Notes: generated by a model from the letters alone, not told the origin. A DNA stretch of 64,000 nt from Calditrichota bacterium (GCA_008501735.1 QQUF01000038.1:11187-75186); one strand, 5' to 3'. Positions 53,942-63,585 are shown, numbered from the stretch's first letter. Translations and numbers: made by a program.

Positions 53942-55735
53942 CTATTTTTTCTTTTTAGCTTTAAGTTTTACAGCTTTCGATTTCTTACTCTTAACATCAA
54001 ATTGGCTTATTGCTTCTATTTGAAAGTTGTAGATTTCCCCATATCTTAAAGAATCTGAAACCCAAACCCTAGATTCTTTTCCTAAAGTATTCGAGTCAGC
54101 GACAAGTTTGTCATTTTGGTAAATTTGGAATCCTTTTAAATCTTGAATCTCTTTGTAATCCCAATTTAAAGTTACACGATTGCTGTCAACTTTGAATGGC
54201 CAAATCGAAATGTTTGGCATTTTTTGAGTTGGGACTAAAACTTCAATTGTTTCTGAAAGTTCACTTTCCAAACCATTTTTAGATTCACCAACAATTCTAA
54301 ATTTCCAAACTGCAGATTTTAGATTTTTTACTTCGTAAAGGTAAGAGTTAATTTTAATTAATGGAATACTCGCATCTTTTAGAATTTCTTCACTTGAAGG
54401 TCTGCTTGAATAAATTGAATAACCATTTGTAACTTTATCACTCGGAGATTTTGTGTTCCAATTTAAATCAATGAAATTTTTGCCATTTTTGTTAATCCAT
54501 TTTCCTTGTAAACCTGTTGGAGTTGGAGGGATTTGTAAATCTGTGTAAATCAAAACCTTTTCCCCACTGAAAGTTGTGTAATCATTTTTTACAGCAATTA
54601 CTCGGTAAGAATAAGTTTGTCCTTCAAGTTTTGAATGATTATCAAAAAACACTCTTTCATTAGGACTTATCAAATTTGAAATGGATTCAAGTTTATAAAT
54701 TGAATCCAAAAAAGCCCTTTGAACGTGAAAACCATCAATTTCTTTTTCCAAAGACTTATCAAATTTCCAATCAATTTTAACTTGAACTGAAGGGTTATAA
54801 ACTTGTTGAATACTTATGATTTCGGGAGGTTTGATTTCAATAGGTTTCAAAGTTGGGTCAAAAACCACAGTTGTTTTCTTTCCCTCATTTCCGAAAAAAT
54901 CCACAGGAGCAATTCCATAAGTGTAAATTGTATTCTTTTCAATTTCTTCATCTAAAAAGAAAACTTCGACATCAACTTGAGAGTAATCACGAATTATGTT
55001 TTTACTGATTTTTTTGAATTCGCTCCCTCTTTTTTTACGGTAAATCTCGAATCCAGCAAGTTCTAAATCTTTAAATTTGGTTCGACTGTAATTCCAAAGA
55101 ATTTGTAATTCTTTAGGCTCGATAGTTTTAGAAGTTCTTGCTGTAATTTCAAGCCCAAAATCAACTTTTGAACTTTTAGAGAATCTAAAAGTTGAAATTG
55201 GATTATTCGCCTCTTTCCCATTATTAACAGGAAATAAGCCATAAGTGAATGAACTCGCTTTAGGTAATTTTCTGTCAATTAATCCAAAACCTTCCATCAA
55301 AGCATAATCATAATCGTATCCGAATGAACCTTGAATACTTAAGAGTGCTTTTTTATCTTTGGTAATTATTGCTAAGTATTCCTCAGTAGATGCAGGAATT
55401 ATTTGCTCACTTGCAATTAAAGTTTGGATTTTATTTTGTAGTCTTGCAATTTCATTTGTGTCTTTTTCAACATTGCTAAAATCTTTGTTCGCATTTATTT
55501 CAGGAGAAATTACAGTTTGGTTTAATTTAATCCAATCAGAGTTTCCAACTTTTCTCTTGATATTAAAACCGTCAAGATTTGTCGACCAATTGTTGACTTG
55601 CCAAAGAAGTTTTACAAAATTGTCGTTACCAGAGCCACTTAAAGTTGCAAATTTATTTTGTCCAAGAATTTGGTTAGAAAAAAATACTATTAGGATTAAA
55701 GTAAAGATTTGAAAAAAATTATTTTTTAAAGACAT
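53942..55735 (-). CDS. Exported fibronectin type III repeat protein
   Basis: The 597-residue protein has a signal peptide (1-25) and about five FN3-like domains. Repeating cues are ...W.....L.GF.I.RK (NLDGFNIKRKVGNSDW), LAGFEIYRKKRGSEFKK, IDGFHVQRAFLDS, TNGYSIYSSRPSS and LKGFQIYQNDKL, each with an ...Y.I.AV... strand. A short helical stretch lies near 95-115. The end is basic (KLKAKKKK) without a sorting domain. The gap to the previous gene is 15 nt; it probably works as a surface or periplasmic binding protein with its neighbours. Confidence 0.75.
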   Translation of the reverse strand: MSLKNNFFQIFTLILIVFFSNQILGQNKFATLSGSGNDNFVKLLWQVNNWSTNLDGFNIKRKVGNSDWIKLNQTVISPEINANKDFSNVEKDTNEIARLQNKIQTLIASEQIIPASTEEYLAIITKDKKALLSIQGSFGYDYDYALMEGFGLIDRKLPKASSFTYGLFPVNNGKEANNPISTFRFSKSSKVDFGLEITARTSKTIEPKELQILWNYSRTKFKDLELAGFEIYRKKRGSEFKKISKNIIRDYSQVDVEVFFLDEEIEKNTIYTYGIAPVDFFGNEGKKTTVVFDPTLKPIEIKPPEIISIQQVYNPSVQVKIDWKFDKSLEKEIDGFHVQRAFLDSIYKLESISNLISPNERVFFDNHSKLEGQTYSYRVIAVKNDYTTFSGEKVLIYTDLQIPPTPTGLQGKWINKNGKNFIDLNWNTKSPSDKVTNGYSIYSSRPSSEEILKDASIPLIKINSYLYEVKNLKSAVWKFRIVGESKNGLESELSETIEVLVPTQKMPNISIWPFKVDSNRVTLNWDYKEIQDLKGFQIYQNDKLVADSNTLGKESRVWVSDSLRYGEIYNFQIEAISQFDVKSKKSKAVKLKAKKKK

Positions 55736-55750
55736 TATTTTTCTCCAAAA

Positions 55751-58588
55751 TTAAAATGTAAGGTCAACGTCAACGTCGCCAGAGTAGCTTTGGTAGTTAA
55801 AAGTTAAATTTCCATGTAACCAACCGTTTCCATTGTAGGTTCCGACTGTTAATCTTCCATTTGCAGAAAGTCCGTGCAATCTGTAAATGTGCAATGGAAT
55901 TTTTATATCCATTCGACCTGAAGCGTAGATTGAAACTGATATAGAGCCGTTTAAACCTGTTTGTTTTAAATTTGCTCGCACTTGTGCAGAAAGAAGAATT
56001 CTATAAGAACCCTTAAATCCAAATCCTGCCCAATCATCACTCCAATCTGCTGTCCAATAGGTTTCTGGATTAAATCCAGTTGGGTAAGTTGCGGAGTCAC
56101 TCCAATTTGCAGAAGCCAAACCACTAATTGTTCCATTCATTCTTGAACTAGTACTTAAGCGACCATAAATATCAATTGCCCCATTACTCATTACAATTTT
56201 GTCGAATATTTTTCCGCCCATATTTTGGCCTTTTGCACGCCACCATCCTTGATAAATCCAAAAATCAACATTTAAATTATCGGTTTGAACAACTGACCCA
56301 CTACTAGGAACTACAATATTTGTAGAAACAGAACCATAAATTTGTTCAGCTGGTAAAGAATAATTTACATTCAAATCTCCTGAAACGAAGGTATTGTTTT
56401 TTAGAGATGCAAAATTTCCATTTAATGTTAAGACAATGTTATTTCCAATTTCAATAATTATTTCACCTCCAACTTCACAAATGTCTGCTATATCTGCAAT
56501 TTTAATTCCAACACCGACAAAGTATTGCCCTTCTTGTGGAGTAGAAGCTGCTAAACTATAATTAAAACCGACTTTCCCAGAAAGTTCCGTAATTTTCAGC
56601 CCTGAGTTTCCTAGTGGAATATTTGTACCAATAGCTAAAGCAAGTGAACCGTAAACAAAATCAGTTTCAACACCGATTAAAATGCTTCCAGAAATACTTA
56701 TTTTGTTTGCGAAGTCTCCTGAAAAATTACCATTAAAACTATTTGAAGTGAATGTTGCATCAAAATGAACTTTTACTGGAGTTTTGTTGTAATCAGCTTC
56801 AATTTTTCCAACTGTAATTGAACCTCCTTGTGAGATTTCAAATTTATCAACAGCTACTCTTGCACCACCTTGACCAACAAAGTCAATTTTTACTTCTGCA
56901 CTTAAAGACAGTTTGCTATTTGCATAACTTGCATCTGAAAGAGTAAAAGTGAAGGCTTTATACTTTACATTCCCACTTGCATTAAATTCTTTTAGTTCAC
57001 CGTTTTCAATCTTAAAAGGATTTACTTCAATTTTTACATCAAATTGATTATGCTTTGCTTTTAAATCACCTTCAATAGTAGTTATATCAAAATTTTCATC
57101 AAAATCGACAGTTAGGCCAAGTTCGTCTAAAGTCATTGAAAAGGCAGTAATATTTGAGGCTGAAATACTTGCTTGACAGTTTCCGCTACTAAAAGCTAAT
57201 CCAAGAGTAAATTCTCCTGTTATTCCTTGCATATTTTTTAAGTCAACTGATCCGTTTCCATCAGTAATTTCAAAATCCCCACTGATTGAGAAGATTACTC
57301 CTAAAGATAAATCATTCATCATAACTGTAAACCCACCAGTGTTGTAAGTTGCTCCACCAACTGCTGTGAATGTTCCTGAGAAACTTCCGTCACTTCCAAG
57401 ACTACCATTATTAACTTTTGCGATTGTTGTTCCCGCTTTGACAATTTCGATGTTGATATTAGAAACTCCACCAAAATCAAAATCTCCATTCCAGTCATTT
57501 CCACCACTAAAAGTAAAATTTACACTTCCAGTAACACCTCTTTTGACAATTGCTAAACCCCCAAGTATATTTTTATCTTGGTTTAGGTTAACATTGAGTC
57601 CAACTGTTCCGTTTAAGTTTCCAGAATTGTCAACTGTAAGAGAAACAGAAGTTGCTTTGAGGCTTAAAAAATTAATATCTGCGATAGCTTTGTTCCCATT
57701 CCAAGAAATTGTTACGTCTTTAAACTCACCAGTTTGGCAATTTTTCTTAAATGAAACATTTGCTTGAGTGAGATTTGCTCCTCTTTCTACAACGCCTTTC
57801 ATTGTTAGTCCAAAAGAAGCATTTGTTGCATTATAGCTACAAAACCCATCAGAATCAGGAGAGTCGAAATCAGGAGGGGAAGAAAAGTTTAAAGAAATTG
57901 GACCAAAAGTTTCACCTGTTTCAATTATATCACATTTACAATCATTTACTTTAACGACTCCGTTTGCAGTGTAAGAAACTCCTTCGATCGTGAATTTGCA
58001 AGAAATCGGCTCTACTTTTGCCGTTGAGTCAACAACTGTTACTTCAACAGTTCTTTGGTCAATATTTGTCAAAGTTATTCTGTTGCTTGAAGTCGTCCAC
58101 TCATAACTCCCACCATTTGAAGGGAAAGTTGTTGAAGTAATTGAAACTGTTCCCATTTGGTCAACTAATGTCGTGTCAGGAATTTGGCATTTTATGCTAT
58201 AAATTGTAAAATCTATTGTTTGTTGCCCAACTTTTGTAGTATCGAACCCTTCACCAAAGTAATGCAAATTATAATCTCCGATAATACTTGCACTTTCAGT
58301 GTTTCCAGCCGTTGGACCACCAGTTGCTGAAACTGTTCCTGTCCAACTTTTTGTTTCATTTGGACCCATCGAAAATTCGGGTGGATTGACAGAAATTGAG
58401 ATTGAACCTGATGTGGAAAGAGTTACTGAGCCTTCTTCGTGTGCATCAGAAGTGTAACTTCCATTTCCTGTCCACGAACTTGTTTCTCCTGTTTGAGAAC
58501 TATAATAAAGAGGTGATTGGGAAAAAGAATTATTTGTTAATAATAAACAGGAGAGAATGAGAGCGAAATTTAAAAGTATTTTTTGCAT
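55751..58588 (-). CDS. Large exported beta-rich repeat protein, unknown function
   Basis: The 945-residue protein has a signal peptide (about 1-23). A pair of Ig-like regions at about 30-215 is followed by a long array of strand-like segments (for example GSVNFTFSGGNDWNGDFDFG, ISGSILIGVETDFVYGSL, GLKITELSGKVGFNYSLA). It ends with GDVDVDLTF, a terminal Phe. No domain is recognised; a beta-solenoid or a TamB-like lipid groove would give this pattern, but this is a guess. The frame can open at 58594, but AGGAG is only 1 nt from it and 7 nt from ATG 58588, so that is preferred. It follows the 485-residue gene by 2 nt. Confidence 0.7.
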   Translation of the reverse strand: MQKILLNFALILSCLLLTNNSFSQSPLYYSSQTGETSSWTGNGSYTSDAHEEGSVTLSTSGSISISVNPPEFSMGPNETKSWTGTVSATGGPTAGNTESASIIGDYNLHYFGEGFDTTKVGQQTIDFTIYSIKCQIPDTTLVDQMGTVSITSTTFPSNGGSYEWTTSSNRITLTNIDQRTVEVTVVDSTAKVEPISCKFTIEGVSYTANGVVKVNDCKCDIIETGETFGPISLNFSSPPDFDSPDSDGFCSYNATNASFGLTMKGVVERGANLTQANVSFKKNCQTGEFKDVTISWNGNKAIADINFLSLKATSVSLTVDNSGNLNGTVGLNVNLNQDKNILGGLAIVKRGVTGSVNFTFSGGNDWNGDFDFGGVSNINIEIVKAGTTIAKVNNGSLGSDGSFSGTFTAVGGATYNTGGFTVMMNDLSLGVIFSISGDFEITDGNGSVDLKNMQGITGEFTLGLAFSSGNCQASISASNITAFSMTLDELGLTVDFDENFDITTIEGDLKAKHNQFDVKIEVNPFKIENGELKEFNASGNVKYKAFTFTLSDASYANSKLSLSAEVKIDFVGQGGARVAVDKFEISQGGSITVGKIEADYNKTPVKVHFDATFTSNSFNGNFSGDFANKISISGSILIGVETDFVYGSLALAIGTNIPLGNSGLKITELSGKVGFNYSLAASTPQEGQYFVGVGIKIADIADICEVGGEIIIEIGNNIVLTLNGNFASLKNNTFVSGDLNVNYSLPAEQIYGSVSTNIVVPSSGSVVQTDNLNVDFWIYQGWWRAKGQNMGGKIFDKIVMSNGAIDIYGRLSTSSRMNGTISGLASANWSDSATYPTGFNPETYWTADWSDDWAGFGFKGSYRILLSAQVRANLKQTGLNGSISVSIYASGRMDIKIPLHIYRLHGLSANGRLTVGTYNGNGWLHGNLTFNYQSYSGDVDVDLTF

Positions 58589-58590
58589 TT

Positions 58591-60048
58591 TCATTCTCCT
58601 GAATTAGAGTTTTTAGGTATTCCAAAAACTTGCTCAAGCAAATTTTTAACATTTAGTGATGTTCCTTCCCACCTTAAAGTTACAGTCGCGAAATCTTGGA
58701 TTTCACCGTACTTAGCAACGATTGCAATACTCTTTGGTCGATAAGCAGCAATGAAAAGACCATTTTCATTAATTGTTCCAGCATCAGAAGGAATGACCTT
58801 CCACTCGGGCTTAATGTTAATTAATTCATCATTTTTATCATATCCTAGAGCTGTAAATAGAAAAGTACTTCCAGTATTTAGCTCAATCTCTTCAGGCAGA
58901 ATTTCAATACTTTTTAGAGCGATTCCGCCACTACCTGTTTCAGAATCTGAGCTTGTTTTTAATGTAAACCAAAAGACTTCACTACTCAAAATCTGCTCAC
59001 CTTGACTTGTAGAGATGTGTGCAAAAATTTGCCAAGCGTAAGTTTTACCAGCTTTAAGTTCTTCAGCAAAATTTGGATAGAGAAAAGAAGTGTTTGATAA
59101 CTCCTTTTGTTCAAAAATAGGTGTGTTTTCAGTAATTAATTTTGCAGAGGTTTGTCCCTCAGTAACTGGGTAAACAATCAAATCGTATGAGGTTGCTTTT
59201 GCAAACCATTGGAAAAATGGATTTGGGTTGTAGATTTCTTCGGGTTTCTGACTAATTGCATTCCCAGGAGCAATTACTTCTAATTCGGTTGTAGGATTTG
59301 TTGTTGTATTACTACCATCATCTTTGGCAACATTTTTTCCATTTTGGTCTTTTATTACAATGTCAATTATGTAATTATCAGGTGGTAAAATTCCAGTTGC
59401 AAGTGCGTCGTAAAGTAAATCTTCTCCATTTGGCGTTGAAAAGAAATCATCAAAATCTCTGTTTGTAAAACTTATAACTTGATTTGGTGCAACAGTCCCA
59501 AAATCTTTTATTCCTGTTACTAAACTTCCGTGTTTTTCAGAATTGAAGACTAAGTCTGCCTTTAATTTTCTTTCCAAATTATCATTTGTCAAAGTTGCAG
59601 TAAAAAGTAATGGTGCAGAAGAAATATTACTTGGGTCAAAATTAGAAATGTAAAGGACATTGACAGGAATCATATCAACTTGAAGGTCAACTCCTGAACT
59701 TGTCGGCTCAATGACCTCAAAAATATTTTGTGCAGAAGCAATCTCATTATTTGTTGTTATACTTAAATCTCTTGAACCAAGATTTGAACTTGCATCAATT
59801 GAAACTCTCGCAATAGCAGTTACACTACTTGAAATATTTAAACTTTCAATTGTTATCCCTTCACCAAAGCTTGCCGTAGAAATTCCATTGACAAAATTTG
59901 TGTTGCTACCACTGATTATCATATCTAGTGTTTCACCTTGTTCACCTGAGTTCGGAACAACGCTAATAATTTGTTGACTCAAAAGAACTTTTGGTAAAAA
60001 GGCTAAAATTAGGAAAGTCGAAAGTAATGACTTTATTATAAGGTTCAT
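58591..60048 (-). CDS. Exported protein with IPT/TIG-like and BIG2-like domains
   Basis: The 485-residue protein has a signal peptide (1-24). An IPT/TIG-like domain follows at about 26-112 (SVVPNSGEQGETLDMIISG). A beta-rich region (about 119-262) holds a conserved-looking TATLTNDNLERKLKADLVF stretch, then an FN3-like region (about 265-362; PNPFFQWFAKATSYDLIVYP, YAWQIFAH). A BIG2-like domain lies at about 377-459 (IEILPEEIELNTGSTFLFTA). GGGAG precedes ATG 60048. It is the first of four cotranscribed genes encoding exported proteins and overlaps none of them. Confidence 0.75.
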   Translation of the reverse strand: MNLIIKSLLSTFLILAFLPKVLLSQQIISVVPNSGEQGETLDMIISGSNTNFVNGISTASFGEGITIESLNISSSVTAIARVSIDASSNLGSRDLSITTNNEIASAQNIFEVIEPTSSGVDLQVDMIPVNVLYISNFDPSNISSAPLLFTATLTNDNLERKLKADLVFNSEKHGSLVTGIKDFGTVAPNQVISFTNRDFDDFFSTPNGEDLLYDALATGILPPDNYIIDIVIKDQNGKNVAKDDGSNTTTNPTTELEVIAPGNAISQKPEEIYNPNPFFQWFAKATSYDLIVYPVTEGQTSAKLITENTPIFEQKELSNTSFLYPNFAEELKAGKTYAWQIFAHISTSQGEQILSSEVFWFTLKTSSDSETGSGGIALKSIEILPEEIELNTGSTFLFTALGYDKNDELINIKPEWKVIPSDAGTINENGLFIAAYRPKSIAIVAKYGEIQDFATVTLRWEGTSLNVKNLLEQVFGIPKNSNSGE

Positions 60049-60511
60049 TACAATTCTCCCATTTTAATTATTAATTAATGCCTTATGGCTTATTTTGCTT
60101 TTGGTGAACTTATAGTTAGAAAATCAGTTTTTAAAAATGAGGTAGAAAAGTTTACAATTTTCAAATTAAGTTTGGGGTTTAATTATCAAGTTCGAAAGTC
60201 AAGTTAAATTCGATTGAGTTTCTGATTGTGATTTCAGACAAATATAAAAATATTTTTTCCCAAATGTGCGTAAGGTCATATTTTTTCTCGACTTTTTGTA
60301 ATCTGTGTCACAAAATATTGCAGGTTTAGAAAAAATAATTCTAAACTTTTCTTTTAAAACTACTGAGTTGTGCATACTTTTTATGAGGTATTGAACCAAA
60401 ACTTAGCATTCAAAAAAATGCTAAGTATGAAGGGAGCTCCTTCTGAAGGAAAATAAGTTTGCTGATATTTTCAGTATTTTTGTAAATCCTTCGACACTAA
60501 GCGTAAATTTG
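60049..60511. other. Non-coding stretch upstream of the four-gene operon
   Basis: No gene is supported. It must hold the promoter of the minus-strand operon starting at 60048. It also holds a hairpin (60401-60426) and nearby complementary CCTTC/GAAGG arms. The 66-codon frame here (60199-60399, minus) has no homology cue or ribosome site. Confidence 0.5.
60401..60426 (-). terminator. Hairpin, minus-strand terminator-like
   Basis: A perfect 10-bp stem, ACTTAGCATT (60401-60410) with AATGCTAAGT (60417-60426), has a six-base loop. On the minus strand it runs into a short T-run, so it could end transcription from the sigma fragment. An overlapping GAAGG/CCTTC arrangement follows at about 60429-60450. 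Confidence 0.5.
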
Positions 60512-60676
60512 TTAGAGTAGAGGTTTAATATTTTGTGGGTTGTAATAAATTTCTTTTTCCCAAATCTTTAGAAAAACTTCTTGTGCAATATCTGATGCAA
60601 GTTCAGTGAAGTAAACAAAATTTCGAATTGAGTCAAAGTATTGGTCGTAAACGAGTTTAAAGTCTTCTTTTGTCAA
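60512..60676 (-). pseudogene. Truncated ECF sigma factor, region 2 only
   Basis: A 54-codon frame (TTG 60676 to a TAA at 60512-60514) encodes a protein with an ECF sigma-70 region 2 pattern: EDFKLVYDQYFDSIRNFVYF, then ASDIAQEVFLKIWEK. Intact ECF factors are about 170-200 residues and contain region 4, which is absent here. About four residues also seem to be missing between FVYF and ELASDI compared with the usual spacing. I see no ATG, and TTG follows a stop codon. It is best read as the remnant of a decayed sigma-factor gene. It lies just downstream of a tandem-repeat lipoprotein that may once have shared its control. Confidence 0.7.
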
Positions 60677-60694
60677 TAAAGTTAGTCAAGTTAA

Positions 60695-60727
60695 AAAGGC
60701 TGAATTTCAATTAGAAATTCAGCCTTT
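60695..60727 (-). terminator. Intrinsic terminator after the repeat-lipoprotein gene
   Basis: A perfect 14-bp stem, AAAGGCTGAATTTC (60695-60708) with GAAATTCAGCCTTT (60714-60727), is followed on the minus strand by a T-run. It lies 4 nt after the stop at 60732. Confidence 0.9.
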
Positions 60728-60731
60728 AAAG

Positions 60732-61730
60732 TTATTTTTTCTTTAAATCATTAATGCTGAAAGTTTCAACAGTTCCGTCAGGAAAAGTTTTTGTAGCCAA
60801 TTCGTCGCAAGTCCCATCTCCGTAATCTATTGTTGCAATTACAACTCCATCTTTTAAAAATTGAATTGTTCCTGATACAGGATAATCACAGTTTGCATCT
60901 TTAATTATCGGATTGACAATCACTTTTTCAAAACCATCTTTTTCATTTTTATCATTAATGCTGAAAGTTTCAACAGTTCCGTTAGGAAAAGTTTTTGTAG
61001 CCCATTCGTCGCAAGTTCCATCTCCGTAATCAATCGTTGCCACAAGTGTTCTTCTGTTTTCGTAAATTTCAATAGTACCTGAAACGATGTAATCGCAACC
61101 ATCAATTTTTACTAATTCTTTAGTAACAACGCGACGAAAATTATCATTTTTATCTTTTTCATATTTATTGCTTTTTCTATGTTTTCTACGCCATTCATCT
61201 AAATCAATAATTTTGTATTCGCCGTCAGAACCAATAATTTCTGCCAAATTATCACAAGTTCCATCACCAAAATTTATTGAAAATTCTAACACACCGTTTT
61301 GGTAAAAATTAATTAATCCTGAAACAGGATAATCGCAATCATCAGTTGTTACAATCGGTTCAATAATAACTTTCTCAAATTTCGAATCTCTGTCATCTCG
61401 ATGCCTAAGTCGTAATTCAGTGCTTTTTCCGTCTTTACTAATCATTGCAATTTCATCATTCTCACCATTTCCAAAATCTACTTCCGCTTCTACTTTTCCA
61501 TACATTTTATACTCAATTACACCAGAACTGTAAATCTCTCCTGAATTTGAGGTTAATTCTTTGGAGATATTTTTTTCAAAACCAGAAGCAGAAAAGTGAA
61601 TGTTTGATTCTTCTGTAAAAGAGGCTTCGTTGAAAGTTTCTAAAGAATCAGAATCATTATTTTCACAAGATGCAAAAATGAACATTGAACTTACTGCTGT
61701 TAAGGCTAAGATTTTGAGTGAAGATTGCAT
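60732..61730 (-). CDS. Repeat lipoprotein with CDYPVSG/GDGTCD units
   Basis: The 332-residue protein has a signal ending in FASC (C22), a plausible lipobox for lipid anchoring. It then has four tandem units of about 70-80 residues centred on positions 86, 155, 236 and 304. Units 2-4 share CDYPVSG (or CDYIVSG) followed about 20 residues later by YGDGTCDE and a FPDGTVETF-like end; unit 1 lacks the Cys pair (FGNGENDE). The two Cys per unit could form a disulfide. The last two units are similar in DNA, suggesting recent duplication. Function is unknown. It is in its own unit with a terminator, and an ECF sigma remnant follows. Confidence 0.75.
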   Translation of the reverse strand: MQSSLKILALTAVSSMFIFASCENNDSDSLETFNEASFTEESNIHFSASGFEKNISKELTSNSGEIYSSGVIEYKMYGKVEAEVDFGNGENDEIAMISKDGKSTELRLRHRDDRDSKFEKVIIEPIVTTDDCDYPVSGLINFYQNGVLEFSINFGDGTCDNLAEIIGSDGEYKIIDLDEWRRKHRKSNKYEKDKNDNFRRVVTKELVKIDGCDYIVSGTIEIYENRRTLVATIDYGDGTCDEWATKTFPNGTVETFSINDKNEKDGFEKVIVNPIIKDANCDYPVSGTIQFLKDGVVIATIDYGDGTCDELATKTFPDGTVETFSINDLKKK

Positions 61731-61827
61731 TTTATTGTCCTAAAATTTGTGGTTTGACAAGTTAATTTACTTATGAACCGTTTGAGTAAGAAATTACCCT
61801 ACTTTTATTTTAGAAAAAAGAAAAAAA

Positions 61828-62829
61828 TTATTTTTTGAAAGAGCTAAAGAATTGTAAAATCGGAGGATATAGATTTTCTAAGTGAAACTCCAAAGCTTTT
61901 GGTTCAGGGTTAAAAATAGCAACATCGCAAAAAAGAAATTCCCAAATGTGGTCGTAAATATTTTTTGGAGCAGAAATTTCTAACAAAATAGAAGGAATTT
62001 GATTTTCCAAAAGCCAGTCGTCAAAAGTTCCGCAGATTTTAGTTGTTCCTCTAAGTGTTTTCAGTACAAATCGTTTCAAAGCAGTTTCTCGCCAAAAATC
62101 AGCTCCTTGAATTGGAGTGTAGTTTTCTTTGCCAAATTTTAAAGATTCAGCAATTGCTCTAAATTTTGATTTTTCCTGAGAGTAAAAACTCGGGTAGAGT
62201 AGAACATTTGAAAAACTGTGCAAGTTTACTACTGCTTTAAAATTCTCTTTTAAAACATAATCGGAAATTGCTTTTGCTTCATTTTCGGAAAGAGGAAATT
62301 CACCAGAATACTCAAGGCTCATTTTAGATTTGTAAGTTCTGTACTTTGATTCTGGTCTTTCAGGTGGAAAATTTCTATTTAAATCTACACCATTTGGATT
62401 TGTTCTTTGGTTTCTGCCAAAGATTTTTTTGTTCTTTAATTTCTCAGTATTTTTAACAAAAGAATCAGGATTTAAAACGGGGATAAAATGAACTTGAAAA
62501 TTTTCATTTTGGTAATTTTTAGAAAAGTTTTCGGCGATTCTTAAGCAAATTTCTCCGGAAATAAATTCATTTCCGTGAATCAATCCTGTTACTAAAAATT
62601 TGTTTTGAGATTCTAAATTACCGATTTTTAGACCCAAAATTTCATTGCCTAAAGTTGACTTTTGGTCTAAAATAATTTTTTTTGAATTCAGATTATTTTT
62701 TGAAATTAAATTAACAGTTTTGCTAATTTCGTCAAAATCTCTATAAGAGTCGAAAAGTCTTGAGTAAGTCTCTTTTCTCTTTCCAAACAGCAAAGAGAAA
62801 AGATTAGAAGTCGATTTGACTAATCCCAT
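61828..62829 (-). CDS. M14-family zinc carboxypeptidase-like protein
   Basis: The 333-residue protein has the M14 zinc ligands H85 and E88 (IHGNE) and H204 (VNLHSFS), the substrate-Arg motif NPNGVDLNRNFPP and catalytic E284 (LLEIS). M14 members remove C-terminal residues from peptides or cell-wall fragments. No signal peptide is evident (N-terminus MGLVKSTSNLFSLLFG), so cytoplasmic action on muropeptides or small peptides is likely. It lies 6 nt after the TPR gene. Confidence 0.85.
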   Translation of the reverse strand: MGLVKSTSNLFSLLFGKRKETYSRLFDSYRDFDEISKTVNLISKNNLNSKKIILDQKSTLGNEILGLKIGNLESQNKFLVTGLIHGNEFISGEICLRIAENFSKNYQNENFQVHFIPVLNPDSFVKNTEKLKNKKIFGRNQRTNPNGVDLNRNFPPERPESKYRTYKSKMSLEYSGEFPLSENEAKAISDYVLKENFKAVVNLHSFSNVLLYPSFYSQEKSKFRAIAESLKFGKENYTPIQGADFWRETALKRFVLKTLRGTTKICGTFDDWLLENQIPSILLEISAPKNIYDHIWEFLFCDVAIFNPEPKALEFHLENLYPPILQFFSSFKK

Positions 62830-62835
62830 TTTATT

Positions 62836-63585
62836 TTAGAACTTAGCTAATTTTTCCGTAGCTATTTGTTTATAGACTTTTTCTTTTGCTGATTTTGGTT
62901 CTAAAGAAGAAGCTATCTCTAATTCCTTTTTTGCTAAATCTTTTTGACCCATTAGTTTATAAGTTTCAGCAAGTTCTAAATGATGATTGTTATAATCAGG
63001 GTCAATACTAATCGCTCTTTGGAAAAGTTCTACAGCTTTCTCAAAACTTGCTTCTGGAAGTCCGTCATAAATTACTTTAATTGCCATTCTTTTCATCCAA
63101 CTCAAGTTTGTAACTTCTCTGTTCCAACGTGCTAACGTGTGGTAAGCCAAATCATTTTTTGAATTTAACTGAATAGCTTTTTCTGCATAACTCTTAACAT
63201 CTTTTGAAAGTTGGAGTTTTTCTTTTCCACCTTTGAAAATCGCCATTCTTCCACTCGAAATCGCAAAGTAAGCAAATCCCATATCGCCTTGTTTGTTAAG
63301 TTCAGTCGCTTTTTTAGCATTTTCTAGTGCACTTTTGTAAAGCTCCTCTTTTTTATCTTCATCATTTAAAGAATTTCCAAACTCACATTGGGCTTGGGAT
63401 AGTCTCCACAAAGACTCATAATTAAATCCTTCTTTTGCCAAATTTTCTTCAAAAGTATTGATAGCTTTTTGGTACTCACCATTTTGGTAGTAATTTTGAC
63501 CAATTGTAATATGGTTGTTTTGGGAAAAAACTAAACTTGAGATTGTTAAAAGTAAGATTAGAAATGAAGGGTAAGATTTTAGCAT
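62836..63585 (-). CDS. Exported TPR-repeat protein
   Basis: The 249-residue protein has a signal peptide (1-21) and tetratricopeptide units: IGQNYYQNGEYQKAINTFEE, a middle set (SALENAKKATELN, VKSYAEKAIQLNSKNDLAY) and DPDYNNHHLELAETYKLMGQ. TPRs mediate protein binding, and the partner is unknown. It is 6 nt upstream of the M14 carboxypeptidase gene, so they are likely cotranscribed and may work together. Confidence 0.8.
   Translation of the reverse strand: MLKSYPSFLILLLTISSLVFSQNNHITIGQNYYQNGEYQKAINTFEENLAKEGFNYESLWRLSQAQCEFGNSLNDEDKKEELYKSALENAKKATELNKQGDMGFAYFAISSGRMAIFKGGKEKLQLSKDVKSYAEKAIQLNSKNDLAYHTLARWNREVTNLSWMKRMAIKVIYDGLPEASFEKAVELFQRAISIDPDYNNHHLELAETYKLMGQKDLAKKELEIASSLEPKSAKEKVYKQIATEKLAKF

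Noticed and set aside
60199-60399. 66-codon minus-strand frame
   Set aside because: No ribosome site, no domain cue and low-complexity composition; treated as non-coding.
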